Below are positions 1 through 8,041 of a DNA stretch of 35,806 nucleotides, one piece after another. The notes beneath the pieces were generated by a model. That model did no database searches. It had not been told where the DNA came from and saw nothing but the letters and a program-made list of their open reading frames with translations. The position numbers and the translations under genes were made by a program. Location of the stretch: contig NZ_JAFEUN010000044.1 in assembly GCF_016900895.1 (NCBI RefSeq), positions 1 to 35,806 on the forward strand, given 5' to 3'. This stretch comes from Parashewanella hymeniacidonis (GTDB lineage Bacteria > Pseudomonadota > Gammaproteobacteria > Enterobacterales > Shewanellaceae). Each line of letters opens with the position of its first letter. The stretch's first letter is position 1.

Positions 1-162
1 GATATTGAAACACCATGGCAATGAGGACATTGAACATCTATAGAGTGACGCATGATATGCTCTAAAAGAAATGAAACTAGCGTGCAACCATCATAGATCA
101 ATTCACGCCATCAGCCCACTACCCAATAGGTTTGCATATTCTCGATACAAAGAGTGATTGTT

Positions 163-1059
163 ATGGAAATGATTATCTGGAATACAGTCATTGTACTGTC
201 AAAAATTGTATTTTACGTCGGGTTTGCCTGCATTGCTGGTTATACATTTTTCAGGCAAGTTTTTGAACAAAGTGAGTCTTATAATAACTTGGCAATAGCG
301 AACCTAAAATGGATAAGAGGTTCAATAGTCATCGCTTTGATTGCAAATGCCATTTGGTTCTTCGCTAGTACTGGTGCGATGGCAGAAGAAGGCATTCAAG
401 GTGCTTTTGACCCTGATATCTTAGACATAATGTGGGACTCTTCTATCGGCGATGGAACTTTACTTAGAGGTATAGGATTAGCTCTAGCGATATTCGCGAT
501 AACGTCACACATTAAATTCAAATCTGTTGCGCTGAGCAACAGCATAAAACTAAGCATTTTAGGGCTTAGCCTTATAGTACTTTCCTACACCTTTACTTTG
601 TTCGGTCATGTATCTGAACTAGGAGTGCTCGAAAAAGTATTGCTGATGCTCCATGTGCTTGTTATGGCTTGGTGGTTCGGAGCGTTGTTTCCGCTTAAAC
701 AAGCTTGCCATGAACAGGACTATGAGCAGCTCTACTCAGTGATGGGCAAATTTGGAAGGCAAGCAAGTATCGCGGTGAGTCTATTGTTAATTGCTGGCCT
801 TTGGTTAGCTTTTCAATTAGTTGGAAATGTTGAAGAGCTGGTTAGTTCAAGCTATGGGCAAACACTGCTGCTTAAATTAGTTCTTGTCGTTTCAATATTG
901 GGCATCGCAGCTAAGCATAAATTAAAACTCGTCCCACAACTTAAAAATAACGATGGTAGAGAAGCACTATCTAAATCTATCTCGATAGAAATGGTAGTCG
1001 CTTTCGCCATTTTATCTGTAACGGCTGGGCTTACTAGTGTTGTTGGCCCTGCAAATTAA
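163..1059 (+). CDS. copD: CopD-family copper resistance inner-membrane protein
   Basis: The 298-aa protein is almost entirely hydrophobic helices and has the layout of the CopD/PcoD family, which is linked to copper handling across the inner membrane. About eight membrane segments can be seen, with a first helix at residues 5-26 and a tryptophan-rich segment reading HVLVMAWWFGALFPL in the middle, characteristic of CopD domains. An upstream in-frame GTG at 154 is possible. I prefer ATG 163 because AGAG at 151-154 lies eight bases ahead of it. The next gene begins 21 bp downstream, so the two are probably co-transcribed. The location before a CopA-type ATPase supports a copper role. The substrate direction is not established for this family. 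Confidence 0.8.
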   Translation: MEMIIWNTVIVLSKIVFYVGFACIAGYTFFRQVFEQSESYNNLAIANLKWIRGSIVIALIANAIWFFASTGAMAEEGIQGAFDPDILDIMWDSSIGDGTLLRGIGLALAIFAITSHIKFKSVALSNSIKLSILGLSLIVLSYTFTLFGHVSELGVLEKVLLMLHVLVMAWWFGALFPLKQACHEQDYEQLYSVMGKFGRQASIAVSLLLIAGLWLAFQLVGNVEELVSSSYGQTLLLKLVLVVSILGIAAKHKLKLVPQLKNNDGREALSKSISIEMVVAFAILSVTAGLTSVVGPAN

Positions 1060-1080
1060 AACTTAAAAGAGAAAATAAAA

Positions 1081-1551
1081 ATGAAAACAAAAACAATAAA
1101 TATATTACTCGTTTTATTCATGACGTTTAGTTTCGCAGCAAACGCTCATGGTGATAAGAACAAAGACAAAGGTTTGTTTAAAGGCATAGATACCCCTGCC
1201 GCAAAGGTTGTTTTGGCATTTCATCAAGCACTAGAAACGGGTAATAAAGACCTAGCAAGAACACAGTTGGCTGATGATGTAACCATCTACGAGGGTGGTC
1301 GCGTTGAGAGAAGTGCTGATGAATACGCTCATCACCATATGCTGTCGGATATGAAATATTTAGCGGCAGTGGAAACTAAAACGCTAGAGCATCAAGTAAC
1401 GATTCTTGGAAATACCGCTATATCTGCTTCGCGCAGTCATACTAAAGGTACATACAAAGGTAAAGAGCGTGATTATCAAGGTATGGAAACGATAGTACTC
1501 GAAAAGCAAAACGGTGAATGGAAAATCAAGCACATTCATTGGTCACACTAG
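1081..1551 (+). CDS. Secreted SnoaL/NTF2-like (DUF4440-type) protein
   Basis: This 156-aa protein has a clear signal peptide (basic MKTKT, hydrophobic core to about residue 20, likely cleavage after ANA at 23). The rest has the alpha+beta cone-fold pattern of NTF2-like proteins: an initial helix AAKVVLAFHQALETGN, then DVTIYEGG, and a final EWKIKHIHWSH strand. Proteins of this kind recur next to copper resistance genes. The histidines in the mature N-terminus (HGD), in YAHHHM and in HIHWSH could bind metal, but this is inference. The gene follows copD by 21 bp with AGAGAAA as a possible ribosome site. The catalytic role is unknown; a periplasmic binding or accessory role is most likely. Confidence 0.7.
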   Translation: MKTKTINILLVLFMTFSFAANAHGDKNKDKGLFKGIDTPAAKVVLAFHQALETGNKDLARTQLADDVTIYEGGRVERSADEYAHHHMLSDMKYLAAVETKTLEHQVTILGNTAISASRSHTKGTYKGKERDYQGMETIVLEKQNGEWKIKHIHWSH

Positions 1552-1573
1552 CTCAGAAATAATTATTTCAGGC

Positions 1574-1604
1574 TTGACCTGTGTCTAACACACAGGTCTA
1601 AACT
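1574..1604 (+). promoter_or_regulatory. MerR-family metal-responsive promoter and operator for merR-copA-cupredoxin
   Basis: A -35 box TTGACC (1574-1579) and a -10 box TAAACT (1599-1604) are separated by 19 bp, the over-long spacing typical of MerR-activated promoters. The spacer holds a perfect 9-bp dyad, GACCTGTGT (1576-1584) and ACACAGGTC (1590-1598), around a 5-bp centre. The regulator gene starts 38 bp downstream, so the regulator probably activates its own operon together with the Cu-ATPase. Confidence 0.85.
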
Positions 1605-1641
1605 TAACTCAGTTAACCCATTTATTAAGTCAGGATAGCTT

Positions 1642-2070
1642 ATGAAAGTTACTGAATTAGCCAAAGAGTTTGGTACAACACCCGATACTGTCAGGTACTA
1701 CACTCGATTAAAATTACTCAATCCAACTAAGTCTGAAAACGGATATAAGTACTATCCCCCAACAGAAATCTCTAGACTGAAGTTTATTTTAAGTGCAAGA
1801 CAACTGGGGTTTTCAGTATCAGATATACAACACATTGTTGATGAGGCGAGTCTCGGAAAAGCTGCATGCCCTCTAGTTAGGTCTTTAATTAAGGAAAGGC
1901 TAGCTGAGACTGAAAAACAATTTCAGGCAATGTTAGCTTTGCGTAAAAACATGAAAGATGCGCTAGCACAATGGGAAGTCAAGGAAGATAAAGCGCCAAC
2001 CTCCACTATGGTATGTCACCTCATAGACAGCTTTGAACCTACAGAAAACAATGGCGGCTCCCATGAATAA
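1642..2070 (+). CDS. MerR-family metal-responsive regulator of the copA operon
   Basis: A 142-aa protein with the N-terminal winged-helix HTH of MerR proteins (residues 1-70: VTELAKEFGTTPDTVRYYTR, then GYKYY), a long dimerisation helix, and a short effector tail. Its own operator lies directly upstream. Cysteines are found only at positions 76 (AACPLV) and 125 (MVCHLI). It therefore lacks the C-x7-C metal loop that identifies CueR, so the copper assignment rests on linkage to copA. PbrR, CadR or ZntR relatives use a cysteine near position 77-79, which C76 could match. It overlaps the preferred copA start by 8 bp. Family certain; inducing metal uncertain. Confidence 0.85.
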   Translation: MKVTELAKEFGTTPDTVRYYTRLKLLNPTKSENGYKYYPPTEISRLKFILSARQLGFSVSDIQHIVDEASLGKAACPLVRSLIKERLAETEKQFQAMLALRKNMKDALAQWEVKEDKAPTSTMVCHLIDSFEPTENNGGSHE

Positions 2071-4306
2071 TATTAAACCTGATCATCAGCTCATTATAGA
2101 AGGTGCTGGCTGTGCAAGTTGCGTCGGTAAAATTGAGGGGGCGCTGAAAGGAACCAATGGTGTAGTTAGTGCTGAAATGAACTTTGCTGATAGGACTGTT
2201 CAAGTCACAGGAACCGTGAAAACGGAAGAGCTGATTAAAGCTGTTGAGTCTATCGGTTATAACGCTAAGCCAATCGATGATAGTTCAGAAATTGATACGC
2301 TTGACGAGAAAGAGGCAGCAGACTGGAAGTATTACAAAAAGCTAATACGAGATACTTTTATTGCTCTTTCACTCGGCGTTCCTCTAATGATCTACGGCAT
2401 TGTTGTTGGAGAAATGACAGTTGAAACAAACTTTGAACGCATGTCATGGTTGGTTGTAGGCATTTTAACTTTTGGTGTTATGTATTTTTCAGGCAAGCAT
2501 TTCTATGTCGGAGCATGGAAGAGCTTCAAAAATCATTCAGCCAATATGGACACCCTAATTGCTTTAGGAACAGGTACGGCATGGATTTACTCAATAGCTG
2601 TTGTATTGGCTCCAGACGCAGTGCCATTGATGGCGAGACATGTTTATTTTGAAGCTACAGCCATGATCATTGGATTGATTAATTTAGGTTTGGCACTAGA
2701 ACTAAAAGCCAGAGGTAAAACCTCTGAAGCCATCAAACGTCTTATCGGGTTACAAACCAAAACAGCTACAGTAGTTCGTGATAGCAAAGAGGTTCAGATA
2801 GGTATCGAGCAGGTTTTACTTAATGATGTGGTGAAGGTAAAACCGGGGGGGAAAATTCCTGTAGATGGTATTGTATTAGAAGGCTACACATCTATTGACG
2901 AATCAATGCTTACGGGCGAACCCATGCCTGTTGAAAAAGCCAAAGAAGATGAAGTTGTTGCAGGAACGTTAAACAAGTCAGGCATGATTTTGTTTAGAGC
3001 GACACGCGTAGGCAAAGACACGGCGCTTGCGCAAATCATCAATATGGTGAAACGAGCGCAAAACTCTAAGCCACCTATTGGCCGCTTGGCCGATGTGATT
3101 TCCGCTTATTTTGTTCCTGTTGTCATGATCATATCTATATTAAGTGCTCTAGCATGGCTTAACTTTGGACCAGAGCCAGCAATTGCTTTTGCCATCGTTT
3201 CAGCAACTACCGTACTCATTATTGCGTGCCCGTGTGCTTTGGGCTTAGCAACCCCTATGTCTGTCATGGTGGGAGTTGGAAAAGCGGCAGAAGCTGGAGT
3301 GCTTATTCGCAATGGCGAAGCTTTACAAACCGCTTCTAAAATCACTTCCATGATTTTAGATAAAACGGGAACTATTACCGAAGGGACACCAAAGGTAACT
3401 AATATTGTTTTAGCAAAAGCGACTGACGAGAAAGAAGTGTTACAGCTTGCAGCAAGTTTAGAAAGTGGCTCCGAGCACCCTTTGGCACAAGCGATTGTTG
3501 AAAGTGCGTTAGATCAGGGTATCGAGTTACTAAAAATAGAATCGTTTAACGCCATTACGGGTTTTGGTGTAGAAGCAAGCTGCAACAACAAAACCTTAAT
3601 TTTTGGTAACGATAAACTAATGAAAATTAAAGGCATTGACCTTACAGGTTTCGTTGGAAAAGCCCAGTCTTTAGCAAAAGAAGCTAAAACACCAATGTAT
3701 TTTGCTGTTAATGGCGAGCTGGCAGCAATTATTGCTGTTGCAGATCCTATTAAGTCAGACTCAATTTCCGCGATTAAACGGCTTCAGACCAATGGAATTC
3801 GCGTCATTATGTTAACGGGCGATAACAAGGAAACAGCCGCCGCTGTTGCCAAAAAAGCGGGTATTAGTGAGTTTTTTGCTGAAGTGCTGCCAGAAGACAA
3901 AGCCAACAAGGTTAAAGAGCTACAAGACAGCGGCGAAACTGTTGGTATGACAGGTGATGGCATTAACGATGCCCCTGCACTTGCGTTAGCCGATGTTGGT
4001 TTCGCCATAGGCACAGGGACTGATGTAGCAATCGAAAGTGCTGATATTACCCTGATGCGTGGCTCACTTCATGGCCTTGCTGATGCCATAGCGGTTAGCA
4101 AGGCCACTTTACGAAATATCAAACAAAACTTATTTGGCGCGTTTGTCTATAACGTAGCTGGGGTTCCTTTTGCTGCGGGGATTCTATACCCCTTCTTTGG
4201 CATTTTGCTTAGTCCTGTAATAGCTGGAGCTGCAATGGCATTTTCGTCATTGACCGTAGTGTCAAATGCAAATCGACTTCGCTTGTTTAAAGCAAAAGAG
4301 CATTAA
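2063..4306 (+). CDS. copA: P1B-type copper-exporting ATPase CopA
   Basis: A 747-aa heavy-metal P-type ATPase that would pump Cu(I) out of the cytoplasm using ATP. Visible in order: one HMA domain with GAGCASC (Cys17, Cys20), eight expected membrane helices, the TGE actuator motif (LTGEPMPV), the CPC metal-transport motif at residues 389-391, the phosphorylated Asp433 in DKTGT, SEHPLA for nucleotide binding, and GDGIND at 631-636. The CPC plus a single GxxCxxC domain fits the copper subgroup. In-frame TTG 2033 and ATG 2051 are alternative starts. ATG 2063 is preferred because GGCGG precedes it and the 8-bp overlap with the regulator gene suggests translational coupling. The cupredoxin gene follows 11 bp downstream. 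Confidence 0.95.
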   Translation: MNNIKPDHQLIIEGAGCASCVGKIEGALKGTNGVVSAEMNFADRTVQVTGTVKTEELIKAVESIGYNAKPIDDSSEIDTLDEKEAADWKYYKKLIRDTFIALSLGVPLMIYGIVVGEMTVETNFERMSWLVVGILTFGVMYFSGKHFYVGAWKSFKNHSANMDTLIALGTGTAWIYSIAVVLAPDAVPLMARHVYFEATAMIIGLINLGLALELKARGKTSEAIKRLIGLQTKTATVVRDSKEVQIGIEQVLLNDVVKVKPGGKIPVDGIVLEGYTSIDESMLTGEPMPVEKAKEDEVVAGTLNKSGMILFRATRVGKDTALAQIINMVKRAQNSKPPIGRLADVISAYFVPVVMIISILSALAWLNFGPEPAIAFAIVSATTVLIIACPCALGLATPMSVMVGVGKAAEAGVLIRNGEALQTASKITSMILDKTGTITEGTPKVTNIVLAKATDEKEVLQLAASLESGSEHPLAQAIVESALDQGIELLKIESFNAITGFGVEASCNNKTLIFGNDKLMKIKGIDLTGFVGKAQSLAKEAKTPMYFAVNGELAAIIAVADPIKSDSISAIKRLQTNGIRVIMLTGDNKETAAAVAKKAGISEFFAEVLPEDKANKVKELQDSGETVGMTGDGINDAPALALADVGFAIGTGTDVAIESADITLMRGSLHGLADAIAVSKATLRNIKQNLFGAFVYNVAGVPFAAGILYPFFGILLSPVIAGAAMAFSSLTVVSNANRLRLFKAKEH

Positions 4307-4317
4307 GGAGAAGAACG

Positions 4318-4671
4318 ATGATGTTACTTAACTTGTTAGGCTTAGTGTTGATCGCGCTGATTGTTTGGTGGTTTTGGCTGTTCAAACCTAACAAAACAAT
4401 TGTGCAAAACAGTGAAGTGTTAATTGAAGTGAAAGATGGCGTGTATTCCCCATCTTCAATTCAGGTGTCTGCTAGCCAACCTGTCACCTTGAAGTTTATG
4501 CGCAAAGATCAATCCCCCTGCGCCGAAACAATCCTTATTCCTTCATTGGATATAAGCGAACAGCTTAAATTGAATGAAATTACTCAAATTACTTTAATGA
4601 ACTTGTCACCGGGAGAGCATGAGTTTCATTGTCAGATGCAAATGTATCGCGGCGTCTTAAAAGTAATTTAG
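4318..4671 (+). CDS. Membrane-tethered cupredoxin-like copper-binding protein
   Basis: A 117-aa protein with one N-terminal hydrophobic helix (residues 3-22) and a small beta-sandwich domain resembling cupredoxins and EfeO-type domains. Candidate ligands are Cys68 in SPCAE and the cluster HEFHCQMQM at 101-109 (His101, His104, Cys105, Met107/109), the normal C-terminal ligand loop of a type-1 copper site. A strong AAGGAG lies before the start, and the gene follows copA by 11 bp. It probably accepts copper exported by CopA at the periplasmic face, which is inferred from operon position. The ATG pair at 4318/4321 leaves a one-residue uncertainty. Confidence 0.8.
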   Translation: MMLLNLLGLVLIALIVWWFWLFKPNKTIVQNSEVLIEVKDGVYSPSSIQVSASQPVTLKFMRKDQSPCAETILIPSLDISEQLKLNEITQITLMNLSPGEHEFHCQMQMYRGVLKVI

Positions 4672-4699
4672 TTTTAAATAGATCTTTTTACACATCTGA

Positions 4700-4801
4700 G
4701 TGAACGAAAGTTGCTGATTTATTTCGTGCATGAACGAAACTGTAATTATAGACTTTCGTTCACTTAATTGATAAGGTGTACGAAAGTTACAGGTTTCGTA
4801 C
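4700..4801 (+). promoter_or_regulatory. res-like site: three ACGAAA/TTTCGT inverted-repeat pairs upstream of the resolvase
   Basis: Six copies of the half-site ACGAAA or its complement occur within 102 bp, arranged as three outside-to-outside inverted pairs: 4704-4727 (24 bp), 4734-4759 (26 bp; extended arms TGAACGAAA and TTTCGTTCA) and 4780-4799 (20 bp; arms GTACGAAA and TTTCGTAC). Three dyads of unequal spacing just before a small serine recombinase gene is the architecture of Tn3-type res sites (subsites I to III). The third pair touches the resolvase start, so it may also autoregulate transcription. The site has not been matched to a known res sequence. Confidence 0.65.
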
Positions 4802-4803
4802 AT

Positions 4804-5373
4804 ATGAAAGTTGGTTTTGCAAGAGTTTCAACTAAAGAACAAGATTTGAATGTTCAACTGTCCAAGTTGGACGCTCAGGGCTGTGAAAAAATATTCCAAG
4901 GCAAACAGTCTGGTGCTTCGATTCGAAATGAAGAAAAGCTTAAGGAACTCATCGACTTTATCAGGGAAGGTGATGAAGTTATTGTTACTCGCCTCGACCG
5001 TTTGGGACGGTCGTTAAAATCTATTCTTGAGGCAATTGAAAGCATTCATAAGAAAGGTGCTTGTTTGAATATTATCGACGGCTCTCTCAATACCAAAAAT
5101 GATAATCCGTTTGCCACAGCCATGATCAACCTATGTGGAGTATTCGCTCAACTTGAGCGGGATCTTATAAAAGCCAGAACCACAGAAGGTCGTGAAGAGG
5201 CTAAAGCTAAAGGCAAACACATGGGCAGATTGCCTGCTTTATCAGACAAACAAGCGAAAGAATTATATAAAGATAAATTAAATGGTGAATCGATCTCTGC
5301 ATTAGCGAAGAAATATTCTGTTAGCCGCCCCACGGTTCACCGAACTATTGAAAGAATGGAACAAAAGAAATAA
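4804..5373 (+). CDS. Small serine recombinase (resolvase/invertase family)
   Basis: A 189-aa protein of the resolvase/invertase family, which cuts and rejoins DNA through a serine-DNA link. The N-terminus MKVGFARVSTKEQD contains catalytic Ser9 with Arg7. The conserved RLDRLGRS, the long E-helix region (FAQLERDLIKART) and a C-terminal HTH (ESISALAKKYSVSRPTVHRTI) are all present, so the length is complete. An upstream in-frame start at 4768 would place codons through the third inverted-repeat subsite and add residues foreign to the family, so ATG 4804 is chosen. The Qat operon starts only 18 bp downstream and may be co-transcribed. Probable role: cointegrate resolution of a transposon that carried qat. 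Confidence 0.9.
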   Translation: MKVGFARVSTKEQDLNVQLSKLDAQGCEKIFQGKQSGASIRNEEKLKELIDFIREGDEVIVTRLDRLGRSLKSILEAIESIHKKGACLNIIDGSLNTKNDNPFATAMINLCGVFAQLERDLIKARTTEGREEAKAKGKHMGRLPALSDKQAKELYKDKLNGESISALAKKYSVSRPTVHRTIERMEQKK

Positions 5374-5391
5374 TAAATAAAAGGAGACGTT

Positions 5392-7152
5392 ATGTGGTCT
5401 GATAAAGAATCAAAAATTGATTTCTTAAATTTTAATGAAACGGCTGAGTCAATAAAAGATCTTATAACAGAAAAGGAGTTAATGCCTATTAGTATAGGCG
5501 TTTTTGGTGATTGGGGCGCTGGAAAATCGACGATTCTTGAACTTACTAAGGCTTCTCTGGAAAGTGATGAACAAGAATATATCCAAGTACATTTCGATGC
5601 ATGGACTTTCCAAGGGTATGATGACGCTAAAGCGGCGTTACTAGAAACAATTGCATCTACTTTAGTTAAAAAAGCAGCAGACGATAAAAATCTCAGTGCA
5701 AAAGCAAAAGAGTTTGCTGGACGAATAGATAAGATCAGACTGATGGGATTGCTAATGGATGGTGGTGCAGCATTAGCTGGTATACCAACTATGGGTGGTA
5801 TACAGAAGATCATGGGACTATTCAGTGGTGGTGACGATGGTGAACTGGATGTTGATGATGTAAAAGGTGCTGTCGATGGCGCTAAGGATGTCGCGAAGAA
5901 AAACAAAGGTTTGATCAATGATAATAAATCATTTTCACCTCCTAAAGAAATTAAAGAATTCCGAAAAGCATATTCTGATCTGTTAAAGGAGTTTGATAAG
6001 CCACTTATTGTCTATGTCGATAATTTAGATCGCTGCTCTCCATTTAATGCTATTTCGACCCTTGAGGCGATCAGGTTATTTCTATTTTTACCCAATACTG
6101 CATTTGTTATTGCCGCCGATGAGGACATGATCCGCTTGGCAGTGCCTGAGTATCACAAAGGTGCATCTCAACGACATCAAACTGATTATTTAGACAAGCT
6201 TATTCAAATTCCTGTGCATGTACCAAGACCCGGCGTTCTGGAGATAAGGGCATATTTAATGATGCTTACTGCTCAAGATCACGGCGTTACCGATGCGCAA
6301 TTAGAAACGATAAGATGTGCCCTTGAAGAGTCATTAAGGCTGTCGTGGAAACAACCACAAATTACCGTTGACGAGCTACTTCAAGATCACGAGATTGAAA
6401 AGCATTCCGAACTCAGAAGTAAATTTGTGGTTGCTGAACAGTTAGCTCCACTATTAGCTGAATCCACAAACATTAACGGCAACCCTCGCATAGTTAAGCG
6501 ATTACTCAATCAGGTTAAGATGAGAAAGAAAACCGCTCATCGCAGAGGAATGCAACTTGATGAAAAAACTATCACTAAGCTGGTAATTTTTGAGAGGTGC
6601 TTAGGCACTCAGGCTACCAACAAGCTTTATGAATTAATTGATAAGGAAAACGGATATCCAAAAGTATTAGCGGATCTTGAAAATTCAGAAGTCGAATTTG
6701 ACGAAATTAATTTACCTGAAGAGTGGAAACTCGACCTAGCTTTTATTGATAAATGGTCGAAATTACCTCCCATGTTCACTGAAATGGATTTGACACCAGC
6801 GGCATATCTGAGCAGAGAAAGCATTCCAATGGGTGCTGTTAATTCGGTAATGTCTGGAGCCGCTCAAAAACTCGTAGAAGAATTAATGAAGCAAAAGGTA
6901 AGGGTCAGTGGCGTTAACTCTACTGCGATTACCACAACTCCGAAGGAAGAATACATGTCAGTCATGGATGGTTTGATTGAAAACTTTAAGTTGATTGGTG
7001 ATTGGACCGAAAGACCAACAGGCATTTATGGGGCTGTGTTACTTGCCAAGCAGGATGATAAATGTAGCTTAAGTCTTCTTACATTTTTAAAAAGCTTGCC
7101 CCGCCAAAGATGGCTTAATCCAATTTTAAAAGAACTAGAGGGAACTAAGTAA
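5392..7152 (+). CDS. qatA: QatA, KAP-family P-loop ATPase of the Qat anti-phage system
   Basis: A 586-aa KAP-type NTPase. The Walker A motif GDWGAGKST lies at residues 39-47 and the Walker B-like VDNLDRC at 209-215, both in the positions expected for KAP domains. A long insertion rich in Gly, Asp and Lys (about residues 115-185) separates them, as in KAP proteins where this segment may be membrane associated. A helical C-terminal half follows. It starts a four-gene run with spacing 1 bp, overlap 8 bp and overlap 4 bp, in the exact order ATPase, hypothetical, QueC-like, TatD-like that defines QatABCD (established defence system). A strong AAGGAG precedes the start. Its exact role in defence is not settled. 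Confidence 0.92.
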   Translation: MWSDKESKIDFLNFNETAESIKDLITEKELMPISIGVFGDWGAGKSTILELTKASLESDEQEYIQVHFDAWTFQGYDDAKAALLETIASTLVKKAADDKNLSAKAKEFAGRIDKIRLMGLLMDGGAALAGIPTMGGIQKIMGLFSGGDDGELDVDDVKGAVDGAKDVAKKNKGLINDNKSFSPPKEIKEFRKAYSDLLKEFDKPLIVYVDNLDRCSPFNAISTLEAIRLFLFLPNTAFVIAADEDMIRLAVPEYHKGASQRHQTDYLDKLIQIPVHVPRPGVLEIRAYLMMLTAQDHGVTDAQLETIRCALEESLRLSWKQPQITVDELLQDHEIEKHSELRSKFVVAEQLAPLLAESTNINGNPRIVKRLLNQVKMRKKTAHRRGMQLDEKTITKLVIFERCLGTQATNKLYELIDKENGYPKVLADLENSEVEFDEINLPEEWKLDLAFIDKWSKLPPMFTEMDLTPAAYLSRESIPMGAVNSVMSGAAQKLVEELMKQKVRVSGVNSTAITTTPKEEYMSVMDGLIENFKLIGDWTERPTGIYGAVLLAKQDDKCSLSLLTFLKSLPRQRWLNPILKELEGTK

Positions 7153-7153
7153 T

Positions 7154-8041
7154 ATGGGTACGTCCGCATCGTCAACAGGACCAAATAATAAGAGTCCACT
7201 TATTCCATCTTGGGCAGAGCAAGGAGATCCTGTCACAATAGAACCTGCATCAGGTACTGATGGGGATGAGCAAGCTGGCTCTGATAATAATCAAGCTGAT
7301 TATCAGAATGACAATAGCAATGATATTGACAATGACAAGGTTCAACAAGAAATCGGTGGTTCACCTACAGCAACACCGCCTCCAAATAGGTTTGCCAGTG
7401 CCAGAAGAGCATTTGGTAAATATGCGCAAACAGGTGGCTCAACCTCAGATCTAAGGCGTTCATTAAAAAGTTACTCTAGAAAAGGCTCTGGCGGAGGTAA
7501 GAGCACAAGCCGGAGACTAGCAAGTGGCATAACTGCTGGTTCTGGACTGCTTGGTGTCATGCGTGGCGACACCGTAACGATTAATAATCAAAGCTTGTCA
7601 TTAGGTGATTTAACTGGGTTATCGACTGACCAAGCAATTGACAAAATTGCTAGCCATTTAGCGCCTGATAATGCCGATTCGGATGCTGTAAGAGTTGCGT
7701 TGGATTACGCACTAGAAGAAGCACTCCCCGATACAGAAGAATTTGACCCAAACAGTTTTACTGACGAAGTTATTCAAGAAGCCATAGGCTGTTATTTAAC
7801 AGATCTTATTTTTCAGGATGTGGTTGAAGGCATGGGCAGAGCTTGGTTTCACGTTGAGCCTGCAAGTAAGCATCATCAAATGGAAGTTGAATTAAGGGAA
7901 TTAATAAAAGTGATCACACAAGAGCAGTTAGACAAAGTAACTAATGGCAACCCCAGTACTATTAGCAAGGAAAATATTACTAAAATTCAAGCCGATGCAA
8001 TTTCAATGACGGTTGATGAGTGGGAGAGCTTTGATGACTAA
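7154..8041 (+). CDS. qatB: QatB, small component of the Qat anti-phage system
   Basis: A 295-aa protein without an enzymatic motif. The N-terminus begins MGTSASSTGPNN and continues to PLIPSWAEQ, a Gly-Thr-Ser start followed by a short proline-tryptophan element that I recall as characteristic of QatB. Residues 30-75 are disordered and Asp/Asn-rich, a basic Ser/Gly/Arg stretch follows (about 76-130), and the rest is helical and acidic. It begins 1 bp after qatA and overlaps qatC by 8 bp. Recent work on QueC-like enzymes in defence systems reports modification of a partner protein N-terminus; QatB with its exposed Gly2 would be the natural partner, but this is recalled knowledge and is not shown here. 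Confidence 0.88.
   Translation: MGTSASSTGPNNKSPLIPSWAEQGDPVTIEPASGTDGDEQAGSDNNQADYQNDNSNDIDNDKVQQEIGGSPTATPPPNRFASARRAFGKYAQTGGSTSDLRRSLKSYSRKGSGGGKSTSRRLASGITAGSGLLGVMRGDTVTINNQSLSLGDLTGLSTDQAIDKIASHLAPDNADSDAVRVALDYALEEALPDTEEFDPNSFTDEVIQEAIGCYLTDLIFQDVVEGMGRAWFHVEPASKHHQMEVELRELIKVITQEQLDKVTNGNPSTISKENITKIQADAISMTVDEWESFDD

Noticed and set aside
1-153. Possible 3' end of an upstream gene
   Set aside because: All three + strand frames hit stops within about 45 bases and no family sequence can be recognised from so few codons.
4768-4803. Upstream start extending the serine recombinase by 12 residues
   Set aside because: It would run through the third inverted-repeat subsite, and the family begins at the MKVGFARVS sequence from ATG 4804.
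5337-5918. 193-codon open frame antisense to qatA
   Set aside because: Ser/Pro/Phe-rich composition typical of an antisense shadow; it overlaps the well-supported resolvase end and qatA.
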